Notes: a model not told the origin generated them from the sequence alone. A stretch of 31,927 nucleotides of DNA from Flavobacteriaceae bacterium (GCA_002693605.1 NZQO01000094.1:1-31927), one strand, 5' to 3'; shown: positions 1 through 8,196, counted from the first letter of the stretch. Made by a program: numbers and translations.

Positions 1-23
1 CAAAAGCTGACATTTTAATGTAC

Positions 24-1052
24 TCATTGCCACCCCACCACTGCGTTAATGGGAAAGTGATCGGAAAACGAGGAATCTCCCGTCTCAAATCGCACCACGT
101 CCAATTCTTCTGAGACTAGGATATAATCAATTCGCATAGGGTAATGCTCAAAGAGGAATGTGGTTCCCAAGCCACTGCCGCCTTCCACGAAGGCATCTTT
201 CATATCTTGCTGAAGTTTTCTATACACGTACGAAAATGCCGTATTGTTGAAATCGCCCGCTAAGATTACCGGCACTGACGCCCTGTTTTTATGGGCCACG
301 ATTTCCTCCATCTGCTGCTGTTGTTTCAGGAAGGCCCTGGCCATTCGTCTGCGCAGTTTATCCTTATCGCCTTGCTGCAGGTAATCTACATTCGGTTTTA
401 TGCCCAGCGACTGCAAATGGATATTGTAGACGCGTACGGTGTCGCCATTTTTCACCACATCGGCATACAGCGCATTGTTATACGAGTTCCTAAAATCAAA
501 GGTTCCCGTTTTTACCAATGGATATTTCGAAAAAATAGCGTGACCTAAATTGTTTCGCGCCCCCTTGTAATGAACATACTTATGCGGATAGGAAGAAAAA
601 TCCAATTTATTGCCTTTGTAAAATTCCTGGATGCACAGCACATCGGGTTGTTGAATATCTAGTAATTGGGATATAACCTCGGTCACCTCACGATCGGGAC
701 CCTTTTCATAAGCATTGAACAGGCGCACGTTGTATGAGACGACACTTAGGGTGTTCTTATAGTCTTCGGTATTTCCATTGGTGGAAATTTCAAAAAATGG
801 GTTGAAATGGAAATATGCAAACAGGAGTACGACAACCGATAACAGTGCGCGCCGGCTTAATTGCACGAGCCAATAAAGAAGGAACAGGGCGTTGACCAAC
901 AATAACGGAGAAACCCCCAAACTTAACAGCGCGACATTCGGAAACCGACGCGGGGGCAGGTATGGCAGTACGAAAGACACCAGCAGGAGAAGTGCCGTGA
1001 GCACGTTTCCCCAAAATAGTATTCTATTTATACACCCCCGTTGTTTTGCCAT
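24..1052 (-). CDS. membrane-anchored endonuclease/exonuclease/phosphatase family protein
   Basis: A 342-residue protein with an N-terminal membrane region (hydrophobic stretches about residues 11-32, 39-64 and 68-82) followed by a soluble endonuclease/exonuclease/phosphatase (EEP) domain from about residue 100. The metal-dependent phosphoesterase residues are all visible: N108 in SYNVR, E143 in IQEF, H212 in NIHL, D267 and N269 in GDFN, D309 in RIDY and the terminal SDH (330-332). The family cleaves phosphodiester or phosphomonoester bonds in nucleic acids, inositol phosphates or sphingolipids; the substrate here cannot be read from sequence. Topology would probably place the catalytic domain outside the cytoplasm. 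It is the last gene of the minus-strand run in this window, 8 bases after the rhomboid gene, so probably co-transcribed with it. The family call is firm, the role unknown. Confidence 0.9.
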   Translation of the reverse strand: MAKQRGCINRILFWGNVLTALLLLVSFVLPYLPPRRFPNVALLSLGVSPLLLVNALFLLYWLVQLSRRALLSVVVLLFAYFHFNPFFEISTNGNTEDYKNTLSVVSYNVRLFNAYEKGPDREVTEVISQLLDIQQPDVLCIQEFYKGNKLDFSSYPHKYVHYKGARNNLGHAIFSKYPLVKTGTFDFRNSYNNALYADVVKNGDTVRVYNIHLQSLGIKPNVDYLQQGDKDKLRRRMARAFLKQQQQMEEIVAHKNRASVPVILAGDFNNTAFSYVYRKLQQDMKDAFVEGGSGLGTTFLFEHYPMRIDYILVSEELDVVRFETGDSSFSDHFPINAVVGWQ

Positions 1053-1060
1053 ATACTTTC

Positions 1061-1936
1061 CTAATCGTCCTTACCCGCCTTAAAGAGAAAGTCCTTTTCC
1101 TCCTTGGTAAGGCTGTCATAACCGCTCTTTCCAATTTTATCTAGAATGGCATCCACTTTTTTCTGTTGCTCGTTCCTCGATTCCCTTTTGGGAGAAGCTG
1201 TAGCGCTTCGTTTGGACGTACGGTGTACCTTCCGAAAGGGCTTCTGCTTTTTTGTCTTGAAGAAAGTGGCAACCCCCTCAATCATTCTTTCAAACCAACT
1301 TCCTATATCATTGCCCTTTCTCAGCTGCACGGCATACAGGTAACCAAACCCGGCACCCCCTAGGTGGGCCAATAGGCCGCCGGCATTTCCAGAGGTGGGC
1401 ATCTGAATTAAATCTAGTAGCACCACAAACAGCCCGATGTGCCAAACCTTAACATTGAAGAAGAACACACGCACCTCGGTCTGTGGAGTATAGGCAGCTA
1501 CAAATATGACGATAGCCCTAACGGCAGCCGAGGCTCCCAATAAATACCCCCTATGTTCCGTAAAAACGGGAAACAGATTGTAAGACAGTACGTAGAGCAG
1601 TCCGCCGAACAGCGCTCCCAAGAGATAAATCGTTAAAATGCGCCTTTCGGAAAATAGATTCAGCACGAAGGCGCCAAACCAATAGAGCCAGAGCATGTTC
1701 CAGAATATATGCCAAAACCCGAAATGCAAAAAGCTATAGGTTAGCAAGGACCAAGGCTGCAACAAGATTTCGCCAACGCTATCGGGCAGGACAAACCATC
1801 TTGCTACTGCTGCCGGCGTCGAGCCGAACAGAAATGCGCCCAGTGTAACCACTAGGAAAATTAAGGCATTGATGACGATGAGCTTAAGCACTATGTTCGC
1901 CGTCCTATACTGATATGTAAGGTTATTTGTATTCAT
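1061..1936 (-). CDS. rhomboid family intramembrane serine protease with cytosolic C-terminal tail
   Basis: Rhomboid proteases cut transmembrane helices of substrates inside the membrane. This 291-residue protein has six or more hydrophobic segments, the HxxxN-type motif HIFWN (76-80), the catalytic serine S136 in GASAA and the catalytic histidine H191 in LLAHLGG. A basic, hydrophilic tail (about 220-291) ends in an LDKIGKSGYDSLTKEEKDF-like stretch that resembles the DUF6576 segment of Bacteroidota rhomboids. I chose the ATG at 1936, two bases after the stop of the upstream rhomboid gene; the longer frame to 1948 would need a TTG start inside that gene. It is the second of two tandem rhomboids that differ strongly in sequence, so they probably have different substrates. 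Substrate unknown. Confidence 0.92.
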   Translation of the reverse strand: MNTNNLTYQYRTANIVLKLIVINALIFLVVTLGAFLFGSTPAAVARWFVLPDSVGEILLQPWSLLTYSFLHFGFWHIFWNMLWLYWFGAFVLNLFSERRILTIYLLGALFGGLLYVLSYNLFPVFTEHRGYLLGASAAVRAIVIFVAAYTPQTEVRVFFFNVKVWHIGLFVVLLDLIQMPTSGNAGGLLAHLGGAGFGYLYAVQLRKGNDIGSWFERMIEGVATFFKTKKQKPFRKVHRTSKRSATASPKRESRNEQQKKVDAILDKIGKSGYDSLTKEEKDFLFKAGKDD

Positions 1937-1938
1937 AG

Positions 1939-2673
1939 TTAATACCAACGGGTGCCGTCAAAGCTATTTCGTTTCCAGTACCAGGCCATTATAAAACCGA
2001 ACAGCGCCCCGCCAATATGCGCCCAATGGGCAATTCCGAAGGGCGACCCGGTGATTCCGAAAAACAAATCGATAACGATTAAACCCGGTATAAAGTATTT
2101 GGCCTTGATGGGTACGGGCAAAAAGATTAGCATTAGCTCGATATTGGGGAACATGATACCGAATGCCACCAACACGCCATAAATAGCGCCCGAGGCACCT
2201 ACGGCCGGCGTATGGAAGGCATTGTATAAATTTTGTATGGTTTCCTTCGAGACACTTTGCAGTACGCTCGTATTATACTCGCCGGTAAGCAGCAAATCGG
2301 AAATCTGCCCGGTGCTCATTCCAGCGGCCATTAGTGCGTCCATACCAGATTGCACCTGGAAATAGTTGACCAAGGTATGGATGAGCGCGGCGCCAAAGCC
2401 TGCCGAGAAGTAAAAGAACAGAAATTTATTTCGTCCCCATCGCATTTCCAACGGTGAGCCGAAAGCCCATAGCGCGTACATATTGAACAGGATGTGCATG
2501 AAATTTCCGTGCATGAACATATGCGTGAGCGGCTGCCATAGCTGGAAACTCGGGTTTTCGAAATAATAAAGCGAGAACAATTGGTAGGCAAGATCGCCCG
2601 TCGTCAAGGTTCCGATAAAGAACAGGACGTTAACAATGATCAGTACCTTTACGGTGTCGGTAATTCTTGCCAT
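1939..2673 (-). CDS. rhomboid family intramembrane serine protease
   Basis: A 244-residue multi-spanning protein with the complete rhomboid active site: HILFN (60-64) at the start of the second membrane helix, catalytic S161 in GASGAIYG and H219 in AHWAHIGG. It lacks the long hydrophilic tail of its downstream neighbour and has an extra loop (about 105-150) between core helices. The start ATG follows the mutL stop codon directly (TAA then ATG, no gap), which implies translational coupling in the ribH-mutL-rhomboid run. The family role is cleavage of membrane-protein helices, for example in quality control; nothing here identifies the substrate. Confidence 0.93.
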   Translation of the reverse strand: MARITDTVKVLIIVNVLFFIGTLTTGDLAYQLFSLYYFENPSFQLWQPLTHMFMHGNFMHILFNMYALWAFGSPLEMRWGRNKFLFFYFSAGFGAALIHTLVNYFQVQSGMDALMAAGMSTGQISDLLLTGEYNTSVLQSVSKETIQNLYNAFHTPAVGASGAIYGVLVAFGIMFPNIELMLIFLPVPIKAKYFIPGLIVIDLFFGITGSPFGIAHWAHIGGALFGFIMAWYWKRNSFDGTRWY

Positions 2674-4515
2674 TTACATAAATTTTTTATCAAAATCGGC
2701 CGCGTTCATCGTGACGAGTACGGGTCTATTTGAGGGTGATACACTCGGCTCCTTACATGCAAAAAGCTGATGCACCAAATGTTCCTGTTCCTGTTGGTTT
2801 AAGGGCGTGCCCGTTTTTACGGCCATGCTCTTCGCCAACGACTGGGCCAATAAATCATTTTGGCTAAAGCCGGCATCGGGCACCTCGTTTCGCAAATCAT
2901 CTACGAGTTGCTCGAGTACCTTTTCGGCCTGACTTTCTATCATCGATACGGGAATGCCGCTAATTTGCAACGTGTCCTCCCTAAATTGCGAAAAGACAAA
3001 ACCGGTATGTTCTAGCTGTTCCCTAATTTTCTCGAGCAGGGAAATTTCAGGAGCGGAAAAAGTCAATACCAGCGGGAACAATAGCTGCTGACTTACCGCT
3101 TCCTGCAACGTCATGTTCTTCAGCAATTCTTCGTACAACACGCGCTGATGCGCAAAGTGCTGGTGAATTACCATAAGACCGCTCTTGATGGGGCTTATTA
3201 TATACTTATTCTGAAGTTGAAAGGTAGCGTGCGACTTGGTTTCGCGTTCTGAATGGAACAGGCTGCCGGTAACCTCATCGCTCTCCAACTCAATGGAACT
3301 TGACGCAGGCGAATCCAGTTCATCTACCATACCAACGTAAAGCGATTGCCACTGGGTGGTTTCCTGTCTCTTCTTGAAGCCTGACGGCACTGGGCTATGG
3401 GACGGGGCAGAAAACGGATTGAAATCCCTATCCACCTCGATTGTGGGCGCTTGAGGGCTTTTCTTGCTATATTCATAAGGAGTTTCGAAACCGCTTTCCT
3501 TATTGAAGTCCAATACCGGCGCAATGCTAAATTGCCCCAAACTGTGCTTTACGGTAGCGCGAAGCATGGCATAAATAGCGTGCTCGTCGTCAAACTTTAT
3601 CTCGGTCTTGGTAGGATGGATGTTTATGTCAATAGATTGTGGGTTAACTTCCAAATATAAAAAATATCCAGGATGAAGGCCGTCCCTTATCAGCCCTTCA
3701 AAGGCAGAATGTACTGCGTGGTGGAGGTACGAGCTTTTTACGAAGCGGTGGTTCACGAAAAAAAACTGCTCTCCCCTACTTTTTCTCGCATATTCAGGCT
3801 TCAGGACAAAACCATTTACCTTTACGATTTCGGTTTCCTCGCTCACGGGCACTAATTTCTCGTTGGTCTTTCCGCCGAATATATTCACGATGCGCTGTCG
3901 CGTATTGCTGCTGGGCAGATTGAAGACATCACTGCCATTATGCACCATCTGGAAGGCCACCTGCGGATGCGCCAAGGCCACGCGATGAAACTCGTCAATT
4001 ATATGGCGCGTTTCCACGGGATTGCTCTTCAGGAAATTGCGCCTCGCCGGAATGTTATAGAAGAGATTTTTAACTGAAATAGTGGTTCCTTTAGGCACCA
4101 CGGCCGCTTCTTGTGACGTTATGGTACTGCCCTCAATACATATTTCGGTGCCTATCTCGGTATTTTCCGTTCGGGTTTTAAGCGTGACGTGCGCGATTGC
4201 CGCTATTGAAGCTAAGGCTTCGCCACGAAATCCCTTGGTGTGCAGGTTGAATAAATCATCGGCGCTCTTTATCTTGCTGGTGGCGTGCCGCTCAAAGCTG
4301 AGGCGGGCATCTGTGGTACTCATACCAAGGCCATCGTCGGTCACCTGAACCAGCGTCTTGCCGGCGTCCTTAACTATGAGGGCGATATTTTCGGCACCCG
4401 CATCGATACTGTTTTCGAGCAGTTCCTTTACGACCGAGGCCGGGCGTTGCACCACCTCCCCTGCGGCAATTTGGTTAGCTACGTGGTCGGGTAAGAGTTG
4501 GATAATGTCACTCAT
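2674..4515 (-). CDS. mutL: DNA mismatch repair protein MutL
   Basis: MutL couples mismatch recognition by MutS to strand excision. The 613-residue protein has a GHKL ATPase head with NQIAAGEV (14-21), the catalytic E31 and Mg-binding N35 in KELLENSIDAG, DDGLGM (60-65) and TKGFRGEALASI (93-104). A variable linker (about 340-430) leads to the C-terminal dimerisation domain. The place where endonuclease MutL proteins carry DQHAxxExxxxE reads HQHFAHQRVLYE (451-462), so D and the first E are replaced. The C-terminal CPHGRP-type motif reads SPSNRP (593-598), with no cysteine. The endonuclease site therefore looks incomplete, though the family call is certain. The start overlaps the previous gene's stop as TAATG, and the stop abuts the rhomboid ATG. 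Confidence 0.97.
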   Translation of the reverse strand: MSDIIQLLPDHVANQIAAGEVVQRPASVVKELLENSIDAGAENIALIVKDAGKTLVQVTDDGLGMSTTDARLSFERHATSKIKSADDLFNLHTKGFRGEALASIAAIAHVTLKTRTENTEIGTEICIEGSTITSQEAAVVPKGTTISVKNLFYNIPARRNFLKSNPVETRHIIDEFHRVALAHPQVAFQMVHNGSDVFNLPSSNTRQRIVNIFGGKTNEKLVPVSEETEIVKVNGFVLKPEYARKSRGEQFFFVNHRFVKSSYLHHAVHSAFEGLIRDGLHPGYFLYLEVNPQSIDINIHPTKTEIKFDDEHAIYAMLRATVKHSLGQFSIAPVLDFNKESGFETPYEYSKKSPQAPTIEVDRDFNPFSAPSHSPVPSGFKKRQETTQWQSLYVGMVDELDSPASSSIELESDEVTGSLFHSERETKSHATFQLQNKYIISPIKSGLMVIHQHFAHQRVLYEELLKNMTLQEAVSQQLLFPLVLTFSAPEISLLEKIREQLEHTGFVFSQFREDTLQISGIPVSMIESQAEKVLEQLVDDLRNEVPDAGFSQNDLLAQSLAKSMAVKTGTPLNQQEQEHLVHQLFACKEPSVSPSNRPVLVTMNAADFDKKFM

Positions 4516-4805
4516 TAAAATTCAGTAAAGAATATGGACAAATCGAAATCGATAATAAATAAGAACAGTAGGATGAACAGCGCCACGATTACGAAAATGG
4601 TCCGGTTTACCCGGCGGTCCTGTCCCTGCTTGAGGTCGTGAAGGGCCGCCTTCACCTTTCCCTTGAAACCCAATGGATCGCCTATGGTCGAGCGATATTC
4701 ATCGAATTTATGTTTTATTTGAAATGGGCTACCCTCCCCCTCCTGCTTATAATAGCGAGGTTCGTACCCAAATTTTTTGTTCTGTCGTGTCTTTAAAATT
4801 CCCAT
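4515..4805 (-). CDS. small tail-anchored membrane protein (often misnamed riboflavin synthase subunit beta)
   Basis: A 96-residue protein with a basic hydrophilic N-terminal part containing KKFGYEPRYYKQEGEG (10-25) and one hydrophobic helix at about 69-87, ending in a short acidic tail. It looks like a single-pass, C-terminally anchored protein. From memory, homologues in Flavobacteriaceae are commonly labelled riboflavin synthase subunit beta because they lie beside ribH, but nothing in the sequence resembles lumazine or riboflavin synthase. The frame is open to 4883, yet the ATG at 4805 is preferred: a TACATTTG promoter element lies at 4820-4827 and an AGAAGGA ribosome-binding-like stretch lies just before the ATG. 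It overlaps mutL by one base (TAATG). Function unknown. Confidence 0.8.
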   Translation of the reverse strand: MGILKTRQNKKFGYEPRYYKQEGEGSPFQIKHKFDEYRSTIGDPLGFKGKVKAALHDLKQGQDRRVNRTIFVIVALFILLFLFIIDFDLSIFFTEF

Positions 4806-4819
4806 AATCCTTCTTGATT

Positions 4820-4827
4820 CAAATGTA
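4820..4827 (-). promoter_or_regulatory. promoter -7 element upstream of the small membrane protein and mutL
   Basis: On the minus strand this reads TACATTTG, an exact match to the Bacteroidota TAnnTTTG element. A TTC, one mismatch from the -33 TTG, lies 20 bases upstream. It gives a leader of about 10-14 bases containing AGAAGGA before the ATG at 4805. It could let mutL and the genes after it be expressed independently of ribH. Confidence 0.6.
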
Positions 4828-4931
4828 CTTAAATTACGGCACTTTCCGAAGTGATTGAACCGCAGATTCCAACCAACAAGCACTATGCCGTTTTATGACG
4901 GCGGTTGTTATTTCCGTAAGATCGAGATTTG

Positions 4932-5429
4932 CTAAAAGGCTGCGTCTTTTCTAAGCTGGGCCATTTTTATGGCGGCTATGGCCGCCTCGGTGCCCTTGTT
5001 CCCGTGCTTTCCGCCGCTCCGGTCGCGCGACTGCTGAATGTTCGCATCGGTAAGTACGCAGAAGATAACGGGGATATCGCTCTGTACGTTCAGGTCCTTG
5101 AGGCCCTGGGTAACGCCCTCGCACACGAAGTCGAAATGCTTGGTTTCGCCCTGTATTACATTTCCGACGGCAATTACGACATCGAGCATATCGTAGCTCT
5201 GCTGCATTTTCTTACAGCCGTAGATAAGCTCGAAACTGCCCGGCACGTTCCAGCGAACGATGTTTTCCTTTATCGCACCACAATCCAGCAACGCATCGAA
5301 AGCGCCCTGGAAGAGCCCTTCGGTGATTTCAGGATTCCATTCAGAAACAACAATCCCAAACCGAAAGTTCTTCGCGTTTGGGATCGTCGCTTTATCGTAA
5401 GCCGATAAGTTTTTATTTTCGGTAGCCAT
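4932..5429 (-). CDS. ribH: 6,7-dimethyl-8-ribityllumazine synthase
   Basis: RibH condenses 5-amino-6-ribitylaminouracil with 3,4-dihydroxy-2-butanone 4-phosphate to form lumazine, the penultimate step of riboflavin synthesis, in the cytoplasm. At 165 residues it has normal length and all the family motifs: SEWN (29-32) for ring stacking, VPGSFE (62-67), GNVIQGETKHFDFV (89-102) with catalytic H98, and QQSRDRSGGKHGNKGTEAA (132-150) with phosphate-binding R137. The ATG follows the TPR gene's stop without a gap. No other riboflavin gene is in the window. About 126 bases with a promoter separate it from the next gene in the run. Confidence 0.97.
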   Translation of the reverse strand: MATENKNLSAYDKATIPNAKNFRFGIVVSEWNPEITEGLFQGAFDALLDCGAIKENIVRWNVPGSFELIYGCKKMQQSYDMLDVVIAVGNVIQGETKHFDFVCEGVTQGLKDLNVQSDIPVIFCVLTDANIQQSRDRSGGKHGNKGTEAAIAAIKMAQLRKDAAF

Positions 5430-6200
5430 TTACTGCTGCTTCATCGCCTCTGCCTTACCAACATATACCATTGCCTTGGCAGCTTCTTGTGAATTAGGGT
5501 AATTGTCTTCTATTGACTTGAAATGGGCTAGTGCCGCATCTGTCTTGCCAAGGTTCAAGGCAGTGATGCCGGCCTTCAACAAAAAGCGTGGGGTCGTAAA
5601 CTCGTTCGTGTTCATTGAAGCGGCCTCTTCATAGTAGTCTAAAGCCTTATCGCTCTGGTCCAGTTGTACGAAAGCATCGCCTATGGCCCCTTTCGCCAAC
5701 GGTGTCAAGATGGCATCGTCGCTTTCGAACTCGTCTAATTGACTAATGGCATTTTGGTAGTCGTTCGTTTGCAGGTAGGCCATACCGGCATAATAATGGG
5801 CCAAGTTCGCCGCATTGGTTCCTCCGTAATTGTCTATGATGTCAAGAAAACCGTATTGTCCCTGCCCCCCGTTTAAGGCTAGATTATATAGCGAATCTCC
5901 CTGCTCTACCGCAAGTGCCTGCTCGAAGTAAGTTTGTGCTTGGTACATATCGTTCATTCCCTCCACCTCGCGTGGTTTCTGGATAAATTCCTGGAAAGCC
6001 AGGTAACCAAGTACAGCAACAGCGATGACACCAATTACTGAAAAAATGATCTTCTGGTTTTTTTCTACCCACGCCTCGGTCTTAGAAGCACCCTCGTCCA
6101 AGGTGTTGAATACCTCAGCCGTTGCGCTATTTTCTTCTACCTGAACATCCTTTTCGGCCTTGTTCTTTGGTTTGTACCCTCTTTTCTTGTACGTTGCCAT
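5430..6200 (-). CDS. single-pass membrane tetratricopeptide repeat protein (YfgM-like)
   Basis: A 256-residue protein with a lysine-rich cytosolic N-terminus (1-45), one transmembrane helix (about 50-69) and a soluble C-terminal part built of TPR-like helical repeats (about 83-250; for example the ANLAHYYAGMAYLQ and YDEAASMN-type repeats). The layout resembles the YfgM family of periplasmic TPR proteins that work beside the Sec translocon, but sequence alone does not prove that role. It is the first gene of the minus-strand run and is directly followed by ribH (stop and start adjacent). A TATTTTTG promoter element lies 20 bases before its ATG. Confidence 0.85.
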   Translation of the reverse strand: MATYKKRGYKPKNKAEKDVQVEENSATAEVFNTLDEGASKTEAWVEKNQKIIFSVIGVIAVAVLGYLAFQEFIQKPREVEGMNDMYQAQTYFEQALAVEQGDSLYNLALNGGQGQYGFLDIIDNYGGTNAANLAHYYAGMAYLQTNDYQNAISQLDEFESDDAILTPLAKGAIGDAFVQLDQSDKALDYYEEAASMNTNEFTTPRFLLKAGITALNLGKTDAALAHFKSIEDNYPNSQEAAKAMVYVGKAEAMKQQ

Positions 6201-6220
6201 AGTGTTGGTTTAATGAGGGG

Positions 6221-6228
6221 CAAAAATA
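6221..6228 (-). promoter_or_regulatory. promoter -7 element of the TPR-ribH run
   Basis: The minus strand reads TATTTTTG, an exact TAnnTTTG match, 20 bases before the TPR gene's ATG at 6200. No good -33 TTG is seen at the usual spacing. The 149-base divergent region 6201-6349 also drives recF; on the plus strand only a weak candidate (CAATTTTG at 6326-6333) is visible. Confidence 0.45.
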
Positions 6229-6349
6229 AAATTTTTAATGGAATTTAAAAGGGAAAATATTTCTTATTTTACAATATTTTACGGTCTATTTTCTGAACTT
6301 CGCAACATATTTCAATCGTGCCGTACAATTTTGAAACGCACTCATTTCT

Positions 6350-7435
6350 ATGGTTTTAGAATCACTTTCATTACTCAATTACAAAAATTTTGAAACGGCT
6401 ACCTTTCAGTTCGACCCCAAGATCAACTGCTTTGTGGGCCATAATGGGGTAGGTAAAACCAATGTGCTGGATGCCATTTACCATCTCTCCTTCGGAAAGA
6501 GCTATTTCAACCCAATTACCAGCCAGAATATTAGGCACGGAGAAGATTTTTTCGTGACCGAGGGCCTGTACCGAAAAAACGATAGACAGGAAAAAATAGT
6601 GGTTAGTGCCAAGCGCGGGCAAAAAAAGATGATCAAGCGCAATGGCAAGCCGTACGAAAAGTTCAGCGAGCACATTGGATTTCTGCCCCTGGTCATAATC
6701 TCGCCGGCCGACAGGGACTTGATAATCGAGGGCAGTGAGACCCGCCGCAAATTTATTGACGGCGTAATTGCCCAGAGCGATGCCCCCTATTTGCAGGATT
6801 TAATTAACTATAACAAGGTATTGGCGCAGCGCAACTCCTTGTTGAAATATTTTGCCGCAAACCACACCCACAACCAGGAAACGCTGGAAATTTACAACGA
6901 GCAGCTGCACCAGTTGGGAACCCCTGTTTTCGAAAAGCGGCAAGAGTTCCTGGCCGAATTTCTGCCCATATTCCTGGATCGCTATAAATCTATTAGCAGC
7001 GGCACCGAAGCTGTAAGCCTGCTTTATAAGAGTCAATTGGCAGAAGGCGACCTTAGAACGATGTTGCGCGAAAGCGCCGCCAAGGACAAGATTACCCAGT
7101 ATACCAACGTAGGCATACACAAGGACGACCTAATTTTTGAAATAGACGGGCATCCCATCAAGAAATTTGGCAGCCAGGGACAGCAAAAATCATTTTTGAT
7201 CGCCCTGAAGCTGGCACAATTCGATTTTATAAAGGCGCATAGCCAGGTTACACCTATATTGTTGCTCGATGATATTTTCGACAAGCTGGATGAGCAGCGC
7301 GTAGCGCATATTATTCAGTTGGTGGACAACGAGAATTTCGGGCAGTTGTTTATAAGTGATACCCACGCAGACAGGACCGAGGCGGTCATCAAGAACGTGC
7401 ACCAATCCTATAAAATGTTTCCATTACAACCTTAA
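6350..7435 (+). CDS. recF: DNA replication and repair protein RecF
   Basis: RecF is an SMC-like ATPase that, with RecO and RecR, loads RecA at single-strand gaps and stalled forks. The 361-residue protein has the Walker A motif GHNGVGKTN (30-38), the ABC signature GSQGQQKS (274-281) and Walker [13 protein letters not shown] (303-314), with the short coiled region between them as is usual. The C-terminal IHKDD (256-260) segment is also family-typical. It opens a plus-strand operon: the lipoprotein gene begins six bases after its stop and the DUF721 gene follows. In many bacteria recF sits with dnaA and dnaN; here it does not. Confidence 0.97.
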   Translation: MVLESLSLLNYKNFETATFQFDPKINCFVGHNGVGKTNVLDAIYHLSFGKSYFNPITSQNIRHGEDFFVTEGLYRKNDRQEKIVVSAKRGQKKMIKRNGKPYEKFSEHIGFLPLVIISPADRDLIIEGSETRRKFIDGVIAQSDAPYLQDLINYNKVLAQRNSLLKYFAANHTHNQETLEIYNEQLHQLGTPVFEKRQEFLAEFLPIFLDRYKSISSGTEAVSLLYKSQLAEGDLRTMLRESAAKDKITQYTNVGIHKDDLIFEIDGHPIKKFGSQGQQKSFLIALKLAQFDFIKAHSQVTPILLLDDIFDKLDEQRVAHIIQLVDNENFGQLFISDTHADRTEAVIKNVHQSYKMFPLQP

Positions 7436-7441
7436 TTTGCA

Positions 7442-7867
7442 ATGAAAAGAAAGGCAATCTATATTTTGGCACTCACGCTTTTGGCAGCCTGCGGCGGTCA
7501 ATCGCCTTCCAGTCAACTCCAGCATTTAGCGGGGTACTGGGAAATTTCCAGCGTCACCCTGCCAAATGGAGTGAAAAAGGAATTTACGCTAAACACGACT
7601 GTCGACTTTATTGAGGTAAGCGATAGTACCGGAACGCGCCAAAAGCTGAATCCACAACTGGACGGAAGCTTCAGGACCACCGGAACCGTAGAGTCGTTTG
7701 ACGTAACGGTGAGCAATGATACGTTAATGCTACTGTACCACACTCCGTTCGACAACCGGAAAGAGTGGGTCCTGGAAGCTTCGGAAGAAGAACTTCTCGT
7801 GAAAAACCCAGACGGGAAGGTTTACACCTATAAAAAGTTCCGTAAATTTAACCTGACCGAAGAATAA
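7442..7867 (+). CDS. small lipoprotein, lipocalin-like
   Basis: A 141-residue exported protein. The lipobox LLAAC places the lipidated cysteine at C17, followed by GGQ. The mature part contains LAGYWEISSVTLPNG (29-43) and alternating beta-type segments, reminiscent of the lipocalin-like lipoproteins of Bacteroidota. It starts six bases after recF and is 29 bases from the DUF721 gene, so it probably sits in that operon for reasons other than recombination. The absence of D or E after the cysteine does not settle which side of the outer membrane it faces. Function unknown. Confidence 0.75.
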   Translation: MKRKAIYILALTLLAACGGQSPSSQLQHLAGYWEISSVTLPNGVKKEFTLNTTVDFIEVSDSTGTRQKLNPQLDGSFRTTGTVESFDVTVSNDTLMLLYHTPFDNRKEWVLEASEEELLVKNPDGKVYTYKKFRKFNLTEE

Positions 7868-7896
7868 CGAAAAACGATTCATTTCAAACAGAAATT

Positions 7897-8193
7897 ATGG
7901 CGAAACGATTTGGCGACCAAACCACCCTAGGCGATGTGCTGAAGGACTTCATTGAATCGAACCGATTGCAGACGGGCCTCGATAAAATATCGGTCAAAGA
8001 GGCGTGGCACGAGGTCATGGGCGATGCCATTTCAAACTACACTACGGGCCTCAAGCTAGAGCGCGATGTACTTTACGTGCAGCTTAGCAGCTCCGTACTT
8101 CGGGAAGAGCTTAGCTACGGCAAGGAAAAAATCATTACCATGCTTAACCAGGAGCTAGGCAAGGAACTCATAAATTCCATAATACTGCGATAA
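7897..8193 (+). CDS. DUF721 domain protein, DciA-like
   Basis: A 98-residue protein matching the DUF721 pattern: VKEAWHEVMGDAISNYT (34-50), a beta-rich LYVQLSSSVLREEL stretch (64-77) and a C-terminal LNQELGKELINSI helix (83-95). DUF721 includes DciA, the ancestral helper that loads or activates the replicative helicase in bacteria without DnaC or DnaI. Placement next to recF fits a replication-linked job, but Bacteroidota members are short and divergent, so the role is inferred. It ends the recF operon, four bases before a perfect-palindrome terminator. Confidence 0.82.
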   Translation: MAKRFGDQTTLGDVLKDFIESNRLQTGLDKISVKEAWHEVMGDAISNYTTGLKLERDVLYVQLSSSVLREELSYGKEKIITMLNQELGKELINSIILR

Positions 8194-8196
8194 ACA

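Noticed and set aside
4887..4902. Hairpin GCCGT / ACGGC after ribH, considered as a terminator
   Set aside because: Only five base pairs with a six-base loop and no T run on the minus strand; not convincing as an intrinsic terminator.
4929..5408. 159-residue open frame on the plus strand
   Set aside because: It lies fully antisense to ribH, whose motifs are complete; the frame has no recognisable domain and no promoter.
6324..6333. TACAATTTTG as a recF promoter
   Set aside because: The TA is one base too far from TTTG for the TAnnTTTG pattern and no -33 TTG is present, so I mention it only as weak.
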